Assembly (NCBI GenBank): GCA_027924645.1
Contig: BSBN01000242.1
Coordinates: 2,542,001-2,606,000 of the forward strand
Direction of reading: 5' to 3'
Source of the DNA: Cunninghamia lanceolata
Taxonomy: Eukaryota > Streptophyta > Pinopsida > Cupressales > Cupressaceae
Length of the DNA stretch: 64,000 bases
Shown here: piece after piece, positions 49,636 to 58,663 of the stretch
Position numbering within the stretch: the stretch's first letter is position 1
Layout: every line of letters starts with the position of its first letter
Program-made: the position numbers and the translations under genes
Notes under the pieces: generated by a model
Databases searched by the model: none
What the model was told of the DNA's origin: nothing
The model's input: the letters and a program-made list of their open reading frames with translations, nothing else

Positions 49636-49949
49636 TTCTTACCTTGTAGCAAGTATGTATTGTCCTTGTGATGGAGAGTCCCTAGTTGCTTCATTTGGGT
49701 TTGCCTCAGGCTATTTTAACATTCTCCTTTTCGATTTGGTGTAATAATCAGAGTGGATCAGAGGCTTCTTGGAAGTGGATGTTTCATTCACAAACACAGA
49801 GTCTTCTTCTTCGATTCATGAGAATAGAGCATGTTCAGGGGCAATTTCTCCCTCTTGTTCTAAAGAGATCCCTTGCATTTGAGCCACCATAACAACATTC
49901 TAGACAACAAGTGACTAATATGGGGAAGCACTAGGTGCAACATCTTAAC

Positions 49950-50196
49950 TTTCTTATCTCCTTTGTTCTGCTATCTTATGTTGCAGATTGCCCCTAGGAC
50001 AATCCCTAAGCATATGGGCATTATTACAGGGAAAACATAAATCATTAACATCTTGTTGTTCTCAAAATCAGCTACGCTCATTTTTGTAGACAACCCCTAT
50101 GAAACTTGTCCATTTCGTAGCCTACTCTCTAAGTTTGCAAATCAAGGAAAGTTCTCTTGACCTTGCACAAAGTCATCTAACATCATTGAAATGGTT
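49950..50196 (-). pseudogene. Gag nucleocapsid part with zinc knuckle
   Basis: The minus strand near 50040-49980 reads LCFPCNNAHMLRDCPRGNLQ, a CCHC-like knuckle with spacing CX2CX3HX4C (one residue shorter than the usual CX2CX4HX4C). Upstream (50196-50100) TISMMLDDFVQGQENFP is in the same sense. A nearby in-frame stop shows decay. It is cut off from the rest of gag by the insertion at 50197-53137. Confidence 0.65.
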
Positions 50197-50306
50197 TGTG
50201 ACATTCCCCTAAGTCGATTCCTCAAAATTCGTTAAGATTGACTAAGCTACAAGCTTGTCAAAATATCAATTTTGACTATTTTGGGTGTTAGTTAAATTTT
50301 GTCTTT

Positions 50307-50551
50307 ACATGTATTGGCGGTGAAAATACCCACCCTTGCATGTTTATTATTGTATTTGTATGCATTGGCGGTTGAAATAACTTCTTGTACATGTGCCTTC
50401 TTTGTTTTGTCATGCATGTAGGAGCGGTTGGAAACACCACATGTACATCGGTGATGACATGTATTGTCGGTAGTTTTTACCAATGAGACATATCTTTCCT
50501 GATCTTTTAACTTGAGTGACATTAATGCAACTCATGTTGGCATTAATGTCA
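50307..50551. repeat. Palindrome array, cluster 1 (five units)
   Basis: Imperfect palindromes of 33-37 nt start at about 50307, 50360, 50416, 50459 and 50517, 43-58 bp apart. The left arms read ATGTATTGGCGGT, ATGCATTGGCGGT, ATGTAGGAGCGGT and ATGTATTGTCGGT. The right arms are roughly complementary and end in ..CAT (weaker in the second unit), with an A/T-rich centre. The last unit is different in sequence but the strongest: perfect 12-bp arms TGACATTAATGC and GCATTAATGTCA. Confidence 0.75.
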
Positions 50552-50559
50552 TCTTTTTA

Positions 50560-51071
50560 ATCACTTAAAAGATTTTTTATTCATTGTTTTTCATTTTGTT
50601 CATTCTCAAAACCTTCGAGTCACCCGTAAATCTTCCTGCGATCATCTCGTTTGCTCAGATTTTGGATCATGCTCAGATTTTGTTCTTCTCAGCTGAGTTT
50701 AGGGTTTTTACATCTATTTCTTCTAGGAAAGTCCCTTATTTTCTTTTTGGTTCTATTTTCTTTTTAGGGTTTTGATGTGTATAATCATATGTATGATCAA
50801 TTTTTTTGTTTTTATAAAATCGTTGTAGTATTTAAATCCTTGTATCATCATATTATTGTTCTTTTCTTTTGTAAAACTATTTTTCTTTGAAACCCTAGTT
50901 TTTTGAAACTTAGAATTTCTCTTATGTCTTAAACGATGAAACTCACCAATCCTAAATGAGTCGAAAGCTTAGTTTTTGTCAAAGCCTAAGGTTATTTTAA
51001 AATTGTTGGGTTCTTGTCTTTCTTCGTTGACGATGGTTTTCACCATTTTAGTTTTTATTGTTTTCATTTAC
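50560..51071 (+). other. Leader-like stretch with telo-box motifs
   Basis: Pyrimidine-rich sequence with three telo-box-like motifs: TTTAGGGTTTTT at 50698, TTTTTAGGGTTTT at 50761 and AAACCCTAG at 50890. In plants these are frequent in promoters and 5' leaders of translation-related genes. A short open frame (50584-50775) overlaps but has no recognised domain. It could be captured host 5' sequence; the evidence is weak. Confidence 0.3.
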
Positions 51072-51430
51072 CTGTAAAGTCAGTGAAAATGCCCAATGAT
51101 ACATCTCTAAAAATTAACCTCTAAAATATGCATCGTCAGCTTTTTGGACTGACAGCACATGTTGTTTAGGTTTTGGATTGTGTATAAGCGGTTAAAATAG
51201 CCGATGATGCACTTGTGGATTTTCCCTCTAACATGCACTAGCAGCTATTTTGATCGCTTGTGCATATAATTCAATGATTGATCTTCCCTCATGTAAGGGT
51301 GGTCATTTTGACTGCCCCTACATCACAATTGCATTTTTCCTTTATATGCAATATTGATCATTTTAGCCGATTGAGCATGTTTAGCATTATACCCTTCATG
51401 CAGGAGTGGCCATTTTGGCCGCCCATGCAT
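51072..51430. repeat. Palindrome array, cluster 2 (seven units)
   Basis: 33-nt imperfect palindromes start at 51072, 51128, 51180, 51233, 51291, 51346 and 51398, so the period is 52-58 bp. The typical left arm is ATGYANNGGYGGY, the centre ATTTTG or AAAATA, and the right arm is complementary and ends TGCAT or TACAT. The best units are 51291-51323 (about 14 of 15 positions pair, wobble included) and 51398-51430 (core TGGCCATTTTGGCCG). Arm sequences differ between units while pairing is kept. Confidence 0.82.
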
Positions 51431-51589
51431 GTCACCCTGTAGATTTTCCTAACACTAGGAAATTTTTCTTTTCAAAAGCCTATTGACCTGCTCTCACCTT
51501 TTTGCTCGATTTGCGCGCTCTCAAGCCCTTTCAAGAATACTCCTATAACATGATCATCAATTCACAGTGTCCCTAATTTGCCAATTTTT

Positions 51590-52064
51590 CCCCTAACTGC
51601 AAGATCATGAACTTTTGCAGTTTCATCAAGTAGTAGCTGTGATTGACACCATATCCAGTGATCTCTCCTAAGCTGATGTCCAAGCCATCTCCATCCAAAG
51701 CTAAGACAATGATGTGACATTTTTGCATAGGCTTGAAGAGTTCCCACATACCCTCATAGTTGAAAATCACAAGTTTCTTCCTGTAGAAGAGATGGTCGAT
51801 GCCTTTGAAAAGATGATCCAGAAGAACTTTGAAAATGAAGCATCTTCAATTGCTTAAATGTATAAACTCCAAGATTATCAATCAACCCTTGATAATTTGA
51901 AAGACAATCTTGGGAAGCATGAAAAGGTGATAAAGGTGGTGAAGGATACAATTGTCAAACCTCATGTTGTTTCAGACAATACAGTTGGACCGGACATTTA
52001 TGAGATGAAAACAATAAAGGCCAAGTATCACAATTTCCTGAAGAAGAATGATGGTGGCAGCTGA
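51590..52064 (+). pseudogene. Coding remnant inside the LTR-like insertion
   Basis: One plus-strand frame runs about 155 codons to a TGA at 52064, broken only by three TAA codons that each could be a CAA (Gln) with a C-to-T change. Text includes VVAVIDTISSDLS, VTFLHRLEEFPHTLIVENHK, VEEMVDAFEKMIQKNFENEA and, after the last TAA, an open 68-codon part (51858-52064; DNLKDNLGKHEKVIKVVKDT). It is acidic and helical, with no domain I recognise. It lies just upstream of the TATA box at 52259. It could be the 3' end of an accessory ORF of the inserted element or a captured gene. Confidence 0.45.
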
Positions 52065-52258
52065 AAATCTTTCTTCATGCCTTAGTTTATTTTCAGTTTA
52101 GTATATGCAATTTGTATTTTGTTTTAGACATATTCACATGTATTTTTCCAAAATCTAGTTACATGTGAGACAAAGGAAGTCCCAAGTCAAATAGGACTCT
52201 TTTGTTGAATAAGTCAAAGTAGTTAGACTTTTTCCTAGATTAGCTCAAGGCCTCTCCC

Positions 52259-52266
52259 TATAAATA
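52259..52266 (+). promoter_or_regulatory. TATA box of the LTR-like insertion
   Basis: TATAAATA preceded by CTCTCCC, a plant-like core promoter context. It would start transcription near 52290 toward the repeat-bearing U5-like part. Confidence 0.6.
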
Positions 52267-52593
52267 AAGAGGGCCTTTATTGTAATTTTTATCTGTAATC
52301 TTATGCAATGAAGTGCTGCCTAAATTGAGACTCAACTTTGAGACTTTGTGTTCAAATTGCACAATCAATTCCAATCAATAAAGAAGACAGATTTTGATAT
52401 CAAACTTTGTGTTGAATTGAATCTGTATGAGTGAGGATGTACATATGGCATTTTTGCTGATTTCTCTTGTTAATTGATTGGAGAAAGTGGTGTTTGGTTA
52501 TCATGATTGGAGGATGTTCAAGATAAATCATATAATTTTGTGTTATATTAATTCCTTGAATCTATGTGTGTTGAAAGTGTTTCTTGGTGGAGA

Positions 52594-52880
52594 ATTATAA
52601 AGAATTTGATCTTGTAGTTGTTCACTTTGTATATGAATCGTGTTGAGGGCTTGTAGACTTTCTGCTATAATTTTCAATTACATTCATGTGGATCAGTGGT
52701 ATTGTTAGTTGACAGACTTTGTGCTACAACTAGTGATATAGTTACTTTTAAAATCTTTCTGGGGATAATTTGAAGACTTTGTGCTTGGGATTATTCACTT
52801 GGTTCGTGAATCTTTTTGTGAAGTAAGTTGAATGACTTTGTGCTTCAACTCACAAGAATATTGGTGATTACTGTTTAGGT
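52594..52880. repeat. 60-bp tandem repeat with GACTTTGTGCT core
   Basis: The motif GACTTTSTGCTNYAA starts at 52654, 52714, 52774 and 52834, exactly 60 bp apart. A weaker CACTTTGTAT unit occurs near 52623, and similar cores occur at 52342 and 52403 (about 61 bp apart). Spacer sequences are also loosely related. It lies downstream of the TATA box, so it would be transcribed. Confidence 0.75.
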
Positions 52881-53142
52881 TAATATTAGAAGTATACAAG
52901 CATTATTGAATATTACCATGAAATGTTGTAAACATCTTTTCTGAAAGAAGAGAAAAGGATGAATGTAACACACCCCCTATATGATCAGAGCTAGTGTAAA
53001 TAAGTAGTTTTGTTTTGTTTCAATAAACAGTAAAAAGGGAACCTCCCCTTTCTGAGAGGAGAGATTTATCTCATCACACTATGGTTGATATAACCATTTT
53101 ATTGTTAGTGAGTTGATGACAAAATATTCACCCAACACATCT

Positions 53143-54097
53143 TCTGCTAGATTGTTTTGTCTGGGTACCATTTCCCTACCTAGGTTAGATGGGATAGACT
53201 GTAATGGAGTGGGAATGGTAACTAACTGATTTGAGGGTGGTGGATTATTGGATCTTTGAGTACCTTGATATTGATTTAGCTGATATGGGGGTCTATTTCC
53301 TTGAAACCCCTGGTAAGAAGGCTTCGAGTAAGAAGTCTATTGCCTCTTGAGATTAATAATCTCATTTTAAAAGGTCCTGTGAATGTTCTAGATGTCATCC
53401 ATCTCAGATGGAGGGGCAGAGGGTTTTGGTGTAATGGGTTGCTGGGGAGTGGGAAAAGTGTATATAGACATAGATGTACATGGTGGATTAGGGACTTCTT
53501 GGGGTAAGGGAATTGAAATTTTTGGGAACATTGGCATATGAGGCTGTGGAGGCAATTTTCCAGCATCTATTAGGTTATTCTCTGCCCTCACAGCTAACTC
53601 ATATGCTACTGGTAGGGTCTTTCCTCCCAGAGATTGAATCATTACTGATATATCAGAATTGAAAGCTTTGAGATAGAAAACAATTGCCATACCTAGTGAT
53701 GGTCTAGCTATAGTAGGAATTCTATCTCAAGTCTTCTAAAATCTTGTGTTGAAGTCTGTTAGAGCTTTTTGAGGTGCTCTCTTTATAGTGATCAATTGTT
53801 GCAGTAGGGAGGATCTATCACCCTTTTCATTGAATCTCGCAAAGAAGACATCTCCAAGCTCGTCCTACATGGATATAGAATTTACAGGTAATGACCTATA
53901 CCAATTTAGAGCTTTCCCCTTAAAAGAAGCCATCAACAGTTGGATAACAACATTTTGCTCAGTAATAACATGCCCTTGAAACCCCTGGTAAGAAGGCTTC
54001 GAGTAAGAAGTCTCTTGCCTCTTGAGATTAATAATCTCATTTTAAAAGGTCCTGTGAATGTTCTTGACATCATCCATCTCAGATGGAGGGGCAAAGG
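53143..54097 (-). pseudogene. Tat-like Gypsy gag, rearranged
   Basis: On the minus strand the capsid part (about 53970-53770) reads QNVVIQLLMASFKGKALNWY, then ELGDVFFARFNEKGDRSSLL and ITIKRAPQKALTDF: the retrotransposon gag domain. After stops, an open frame (53690-53388) continues with FYLKAFNSDISVMIQSLGGK and a Pro-rich linker (LPPQPHMPMFPKISIPLPQE). The part near 53300 reads SYSKPSYQGFQGN and leads to the insertion junction at 53137. The segment 54097-53974 duplicates 53422-53299 and now precedes the capsid part. Gag would form the particle; here it is disrupted by duplication, a 2.9-kb insertion and, at 54098, the Copia array. Confidence 0.8.
53299..54097. repeat. Partial tandem duplication inside gag
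   Basis: CCTTGAAACCCCTGGTAAGA at 53299 recurs at 53974 and similarity continues for about 124 bp until the Copia LTR at 54098. The spacing (675 bp) implies a tandem duplication of that unit; the second copy is cut off by the Copia insertion. Confidence 0.85.
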
Positions 54098-55386
54098 TTT
54101 TAGATCTAGGGCACACAACTGAGAGGGGGGGTGAATCAGTTGTGCAAAAACTTGCTTCCACTTCAAACACTTGATTCTTCTTTGTTAGTTAACAACATAT
54201 CAATTAACCATTCATGAAAGCATAAAGCATAAAGCATAAACACTGGAGCAGCTAAGCATCAACACATTAGACACCAAGATTTTGACGTGAAAAACCTGGT
54301 TAAGGGAAAAACCACAAGGTGATTAACCCAAGGATTATTCTCTGTTAGAAGAATAAGAAAAATGGATGGCACATGCCAATTAGGGCTCACTGCCTGAGCA
54401 CACTGCTCACAAGGAGGCACACTGCCTACAAAGAGACACACTATCTACAAAGTGATAAGAATCACAAACTTGAACTGGAGATTGACATCTTCACCATGAC
54501 TGGACCAGTTCCATTTAAGCTCGAGACACACCTGCTCTGCCTTTCGCTCTCTCACTATGCCACACTCATCTGCTTCACAACACACTACGAAATGAATTCA
54601 CAAACCTTTATTTATACAAGGCATCAACTTAGGAACAATCTTATAAGTCGGCAATCATCCACAATAACATTTGCAAGTCAGCAATCATCCACAAGAACAT
54701 TCACAAGATGAATAACTCATCCGGTCGACTAGTCTGAACAAGAACATCTTCATCCGGAAGAATATCTCCAATTCCAGGCTCTAACACTAATGCGGACCAA
54801 CAACACAACCTCAACATGATCCAAGAACCTTCACAGGCTTGCTTGAATGACCAGGTACATCCGCACTTCCTCTACTTATCAAAATCTCTTCTCTTCTTCA
54901 TCCAGAACTTCAAGAACATAGTCTACCGCCACTGTCATAATGCAAAAGGTACTTTCAGACCTCTAAACTATGTACAAATCAAGATGACACATCACAAGGA
55001 CATCCCAAACACTCCTTCCAATCTGTAGAATAGGACAATGTGCTTCCAGATCTCACCAGACCTTTTTGTAACACTCTATCACTCTAGAGCATCTCCTGGA
55101 ACCGGTTCTATTTGATTGATCACAACTTCTTCATATATTCATGCGAACCTCTGAAATCTTCACTGGAACATCTCAAGACTCATATCTACAAACCCTTTAA
55201 TCCACATTCTCTGATCCTCAACCTATTGAGTACTTTTGCCTTCTTCTCATCACTATTCTTCGCTATTCCTAATTGAGACTGATTTCCTCAATAACCTCAG
55301 CACACAACTCATCTAATCCTTCTTACCAATGCAATATGAGTATGTTGACATCAATGACAACACTGGTTAACCTCATACTTGCAACA
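54098..55386 (-). repeat. 3' LTR of Copia element 1
   Basis: 1289 bp. The minus-strand start TGTTGCAAG follows the polypurine tract. A TATA box reads TATAAATA on the minus strand at 54609-54616. It contains the family-wide block GATTTTGACGTG (from 54280). Confidence 0.93.
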
Positions 55387-55709
55387 ATCTCCCCCTTTGT
55401 CATTGATGGCAACATATGATGTGAAAAACCATCAAGACAAGAACTTCTCCTTTCTATCACAGCTCCCCCTATCAGCAACAACTCTTTACATGTCTTCTCT
55501 TCCTTTACTGCTCCCTCTTTGATCATCAACCAATTATTTTTCACATGTCTTCTCTCCCCCTTTGACAACAATGGCAAAGGGCTCATACTTGCAATTCTAA
55601 CACATCAGAATCATACCAGCTGCTCCCCCTTAGTAGCAGCTCCCCATCATCAATCCGGATCACAAGATATGACTGTGATATCCACCGGACTGATGCACAT
55701 CAGTGCATC
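55387..55709 (-). other. Multiple polypurine tracts, Copia element 1
   Basis: Five purine runs on the minus strand (GACAAAGGGGGAGA type) lie at about 55388-55402, 55462-55470, 55511-55522, 55554-55566 and 55622-55640, between the pol stop and the 3' LTR. Repeated polypurine tracts before the 3' LTR are a published hallmark of Sireviruses. Only the one abutting the LTR need prime plus-strand synthesis. Confidence 0.75.
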
Positions 55710-56327
55710 CTAGTTCATCATCAGAAGGGCCATGACCCCTAACTTCTCCCAAAGATACTCAAAAGAGTCCTTGGGAAGAGGTTTAGTAAAAATATCTGCA
55801 ATCTGATCCTTGGAGGGTACATACTCCAATCTGACTTCATCCTTGTTCACTTGCTCTCTTAGAAAGTGAAACTTGATAGATATGTGCTTGGTCTTAGAAT
55901 GCAACACTGGATTCTTAGAAATATTTATTGCACTTGAATTATCATAGAAATTTGTGATAGGCTCCTCATATTCTACATTAATGTCTCTTAACATCTGCTT
56001 CATCCATAAGATTTGAGTGCAACTACTTGCTGCTGCAATGTATTCTACTTTAGTTGTAGATAGAGATATTGCCTCTTGTTTCTTGCTTAGCCAAGAAACC
56101 AACCTTTTTCCCAAAAAGAATGCTCCTCCACTTGTACTCTTCCTATCATCCACATCTCCTACCCAATCTGCATCTGTATATGCATGAAGAGAAAAGTCAT
56201 GATCTCTGGGATACCATAGGCCATACTCAACTGTTCCTTTCAGATGCCTAAAAATTCTTTTGATTGCCATGACATGAGATTCTCTGGGATCATCCTGGAA
56301 TCTTGTCACAAGACCAACAGCCTGCAT
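55710..56327 (-). pseudogene. Copia element 1 RNase H
   Basis: A 205-codon open frame. It begins in the C-terminal RT connection (FQDDPRESHVMAIKRIFRHL) and contains YTDADWVGDVDDRKSTSGGA (RNase H with catalytic Asp), STTKVEYIAAASS (family: T.AEY, with Ala changed to Val beside the catalytic Glu) and FYDNSSAINISKNP (second Asp). It ends YVPSKDQIADIFTKPLPKDS and a stop at 55710. It is the 3' end of Copia pol. The frame is open, but the polyprotein upstream is broken. Confidence 0.92.
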
Positions 56328-56942
56328 TATATCTGGTCTAGTCTAAGTGAGATACAGTAATCCACCAATCATTGATCTGTACTTTGTCTAAACTGTCTTA
56401 GGAGAGTCATCATCTTTGCTCAGCTTACATCCGGTAGCCATAGGAGTGTTCATAGGCTTTGAATCTTCCATTCCAAATTTCTTCAAAAGTTCTTTATCAT
56501 ATTTAGTCTAAGAGATAAAGATTCCTTTCTCTGTCTGAGTAATTTGTAGACCTAAGAAGAAATTCATTTCACCGAGCATTGACATTTCAAACTCACTTTT
56601 CATTTGATTTCGAAAGGTTTTACACAAACTGTCTCTTCCTCCAAAAATGATATCATCAACAAACACTTCAACAATCAAGATGTTTTCATGATCAATTTTG
56701 AAATATAGGTTACTATCAGCAGTACTTTTGTTGAAACCAATCTTCAAAAGATGTTTATCCATCCTTTCATACCATGCTCTTGGAGCTTGCTTTAGACCAT
56801 GCAGTGCCTTCTTTAATTTGCAGACCATATCACCATGTTCTGATAACTGAAATCCATCTGGTTGTTCAATGTACACCTCTTCTTCTAGGTAACCATTCAG
56901 GAAAGTTGATTTGACATCCATTTGACTCTTGTCAGACCACAT
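56328..56942 (-). pseudogene. Copia element 1 reverse transcriptase, truncated
   Basis: From 56920 the minus strand reads MDVKSTFLNGYLEEEVYIEQ, then [20 protein letters not shown] and the catalytic FVDDIIFGG (YVDD-type, about 56665). Stops at about 56507 and 56394 interrupt the thumb region (MEDSKPMNTPMATG). The N-terminal RT fingers are missing: the frame starts abruptly after WSDKSQ, which is fused to pre-integrase text of 56943-57000. The intact counterpart is at 60945-61680. Confidence 0.9.
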
Positions 56943-57082
56943 AGATGAGTATGAACTAATTCCAATAATCTGGTAGAGGACTGATCTTTGCTCTTGAATG
57001 AGACTCTACTCTATTTACCTAGCTGACATTTTTTACACAAACCATTTGTAGGTTTTACCAATTTTGGAAGATCTCTTATAGC

Positions 57083-57744
57083 CTAAATATTGCTTATCCT
57101 GATGATGTTATCAAAATTTACATGACACATCCTTCTATGCCATAACCAGCTCTGATCAATTTGACCAAGTAGACAACTTTTATCAGCACCAACCAAGTGG
57201 AAGATATTACCTTTAGTTTGAGTACTGGATGCAATCTCTATTCCAGATCTTTCAAAGATTCTACATTTTCCATTCTTAAATCGAAGATCATAGCCTTTGT
57301 CCACCAACTGTCCAACACTGAGAAGATTGTGCTTCAAACCTTCAACATACAACACATTACCAGTTTTGTTTCTTCCATTAAAAGAGATAGTTCCTCTTCC
57401 TCTGATTCTACCAGCTAAATTATCACTAAACTTTACCATTCCTCCTTCATACCTTTCCAAATCTAAGAACTTGTTCTTGTCACATGTCATATGATGAGAG
57501 CATCCACTGTCAATAACCCAATCATCCTTTTCTTCAACTTGGGCAACCAGAGCTCTTTCTACAACCTTATGATTGATAGATATTGGATCTTCTTCCTTGA
57601 TGGCAATAAACACCCATTCATTTCTGGATTTGTCTCCTATCTCTGATTCATCATCTGTTACTCCTTCATTATCAGCTTGTTCATGAACATAATAACAATT
57701 CTTTTGGAACCTTTGTCTGTTAGAATTTGACCTTGCAGATCTTT
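57083..57744 (-). pseudogene. Copia element 1 protease and GAG-pre-integrase
   Basis: The frame 57613-57083 contains the protease motif WVIDSGCSHHMTCDKNKFLD (D-S-G active site), then LYVEGLKHNLLSVGQLVDKG and the GAG-pre-integrase zinc region LWHRRMCHVNFDNIIRISNI before a stop. The equivalent frame in element 2 reads HHMTGDKN, so Gly became Cys here. Text continues to 56943 (LCKKCQLGK) with stops and then jumps into RT at the deletion. Confidence 0.9.
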
Positions 57745-58621
57745 TCAGACATCTTGAAGCAAAATGACCAATTTTATTGCAGTTGAAGCATTTGAAAGGT
57801 AACTTTCCTTAATACTTACTAGATCCTCTTGGCAGTCTTTTTGCAATGAGGGCTTCAAGTTGAGTTGTTTATGCTTCTTCCTCTTCCATGTCTTTCCTTG
57901 CTTGATCATATCATGACAGCTTCCTTGAAGAGTTCTCTCCTGAATCAAATCCTTGTTTGCCTTTCACATAGTCACTGGCTTTGAATGCAGATTCAGTCTT
58001 GGGGTGATCATCTCCAAACTCGGTCATTTCAAATGCACCTAGTTTGCCAGCCAATTGTTCTCTTGTGACAGTTGTATGGGCTCTGAATTCATCAATGGCA
58101 GCAACCTTGATCTTGTAGGCAACAGGAAGGGATCTGAGAATTTTGCAAACAATCTCATTTTCATCCAGAACTCCACCAACATTCCTGATTCCACACACCA
58201 GCTCATTTACTCTTGGCATAAAGGTAGTGATATTTTCATCATCTCTCATCTTCAATATTTTAAATTTCCCTTTGAGACTTTGCAACCTTGCACTCTTAAC
58301 AAACTCATCTCCTTCATGCAGAAGTTCCAATTTAACCTAGATCTCATATGCAGTTGGTAGGTCAATAACATTTGAGAGTTCTGAGTCAGTCAAAGTGCTT
58401 AGAAGAGCTTCTTTGGTCTGCAGATTGTTTTCAGCATCTGTGATTTCATTCAAAGTTGTCGGACCACCTTGTGGAGGTTTATATGCTTTTGTGACCATGG
58501 ATAAGTACGCCTTTCCCATACACTCCAAGTGACATTTCATGCAGCCTTTCCAAAGAGTGAAGTTGGTTCCATCAAACTTCAGACTGTCCTTCTTATATGA
58601 CGACATCTTGGATCTCCTCAA
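57745..58621 (-). pseudogene. Copia element 1 gag
   Basis: The start codon at 58621 or 58606 leads MSSYKKDSLKFDGTNFTLWK, the usual opening of plant Copia gag. The capsid-like domain follows (ILRSLPVAYKIKVAAIDEFR, about 58140). One stop at about 58337 (TAG where Trp is expected, YEI*VKLE) and frameshifts near 57930 break it. A CCHC knuckle (CFNCNKIGHFASRC) lies at about 57790-57750. In element 2 the same region is preserved at 63480-64000. Gag would bind the RNA genome and form particles. Confidence 0.88.
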
Positions 58622-58649
58622 GTGGTTAAGCTCCTTTTAGAGGAACTTG

Positions 58650-58661
58650 GCTCTGATACCA
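58650..58661 (-). other. tRNA-iMet primer-binding site, Copia element 1
   Basis: The minus strand reads TGGTATCAGAGC, two bases from the 5' LTR end at 58664. It is a perfect match to the plant tRNA-iMet 3' end. Confidence 0.95.
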
Positions 58662-58663
58662 AT

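Larger units (their letters stand above)
50197..53137 (+). mobile_element. LTR-like insertion (solo LTR?) in the Tat-like gag
   Basis: 2941 bp interrupt the gag frame. The plus strand begins TGTGACATTCCCC and ends CACCCAACA, so TG...CA ends are present, with a TATA box at 52259 and AATAAA signals downstream (52376 and 53024). That pattern fits a plus-strand LTR with U3 of about 2 kb. No 5-bp duplication fits these ends. However, CATCT occurs at 50174-50178 and 53138-53142, and joining gag at CATCT gives an in-frame LAED-DFVQGQ. The right boundary is therefore firm and the left boundary uncertain by about 18 bp. It contains two palindrome clusters, telo-box motifs, a coding remnant and a 60-bp repeat. 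Confidence 0.65.

Noticed and set aside
50307..51430. Possibility that the palindrome array is a CRISPR array
   Set aside because: The repeats are degenerate, internally dyadic and inside a plant retroelement, with no unique spacers of constant length and no cas genes.
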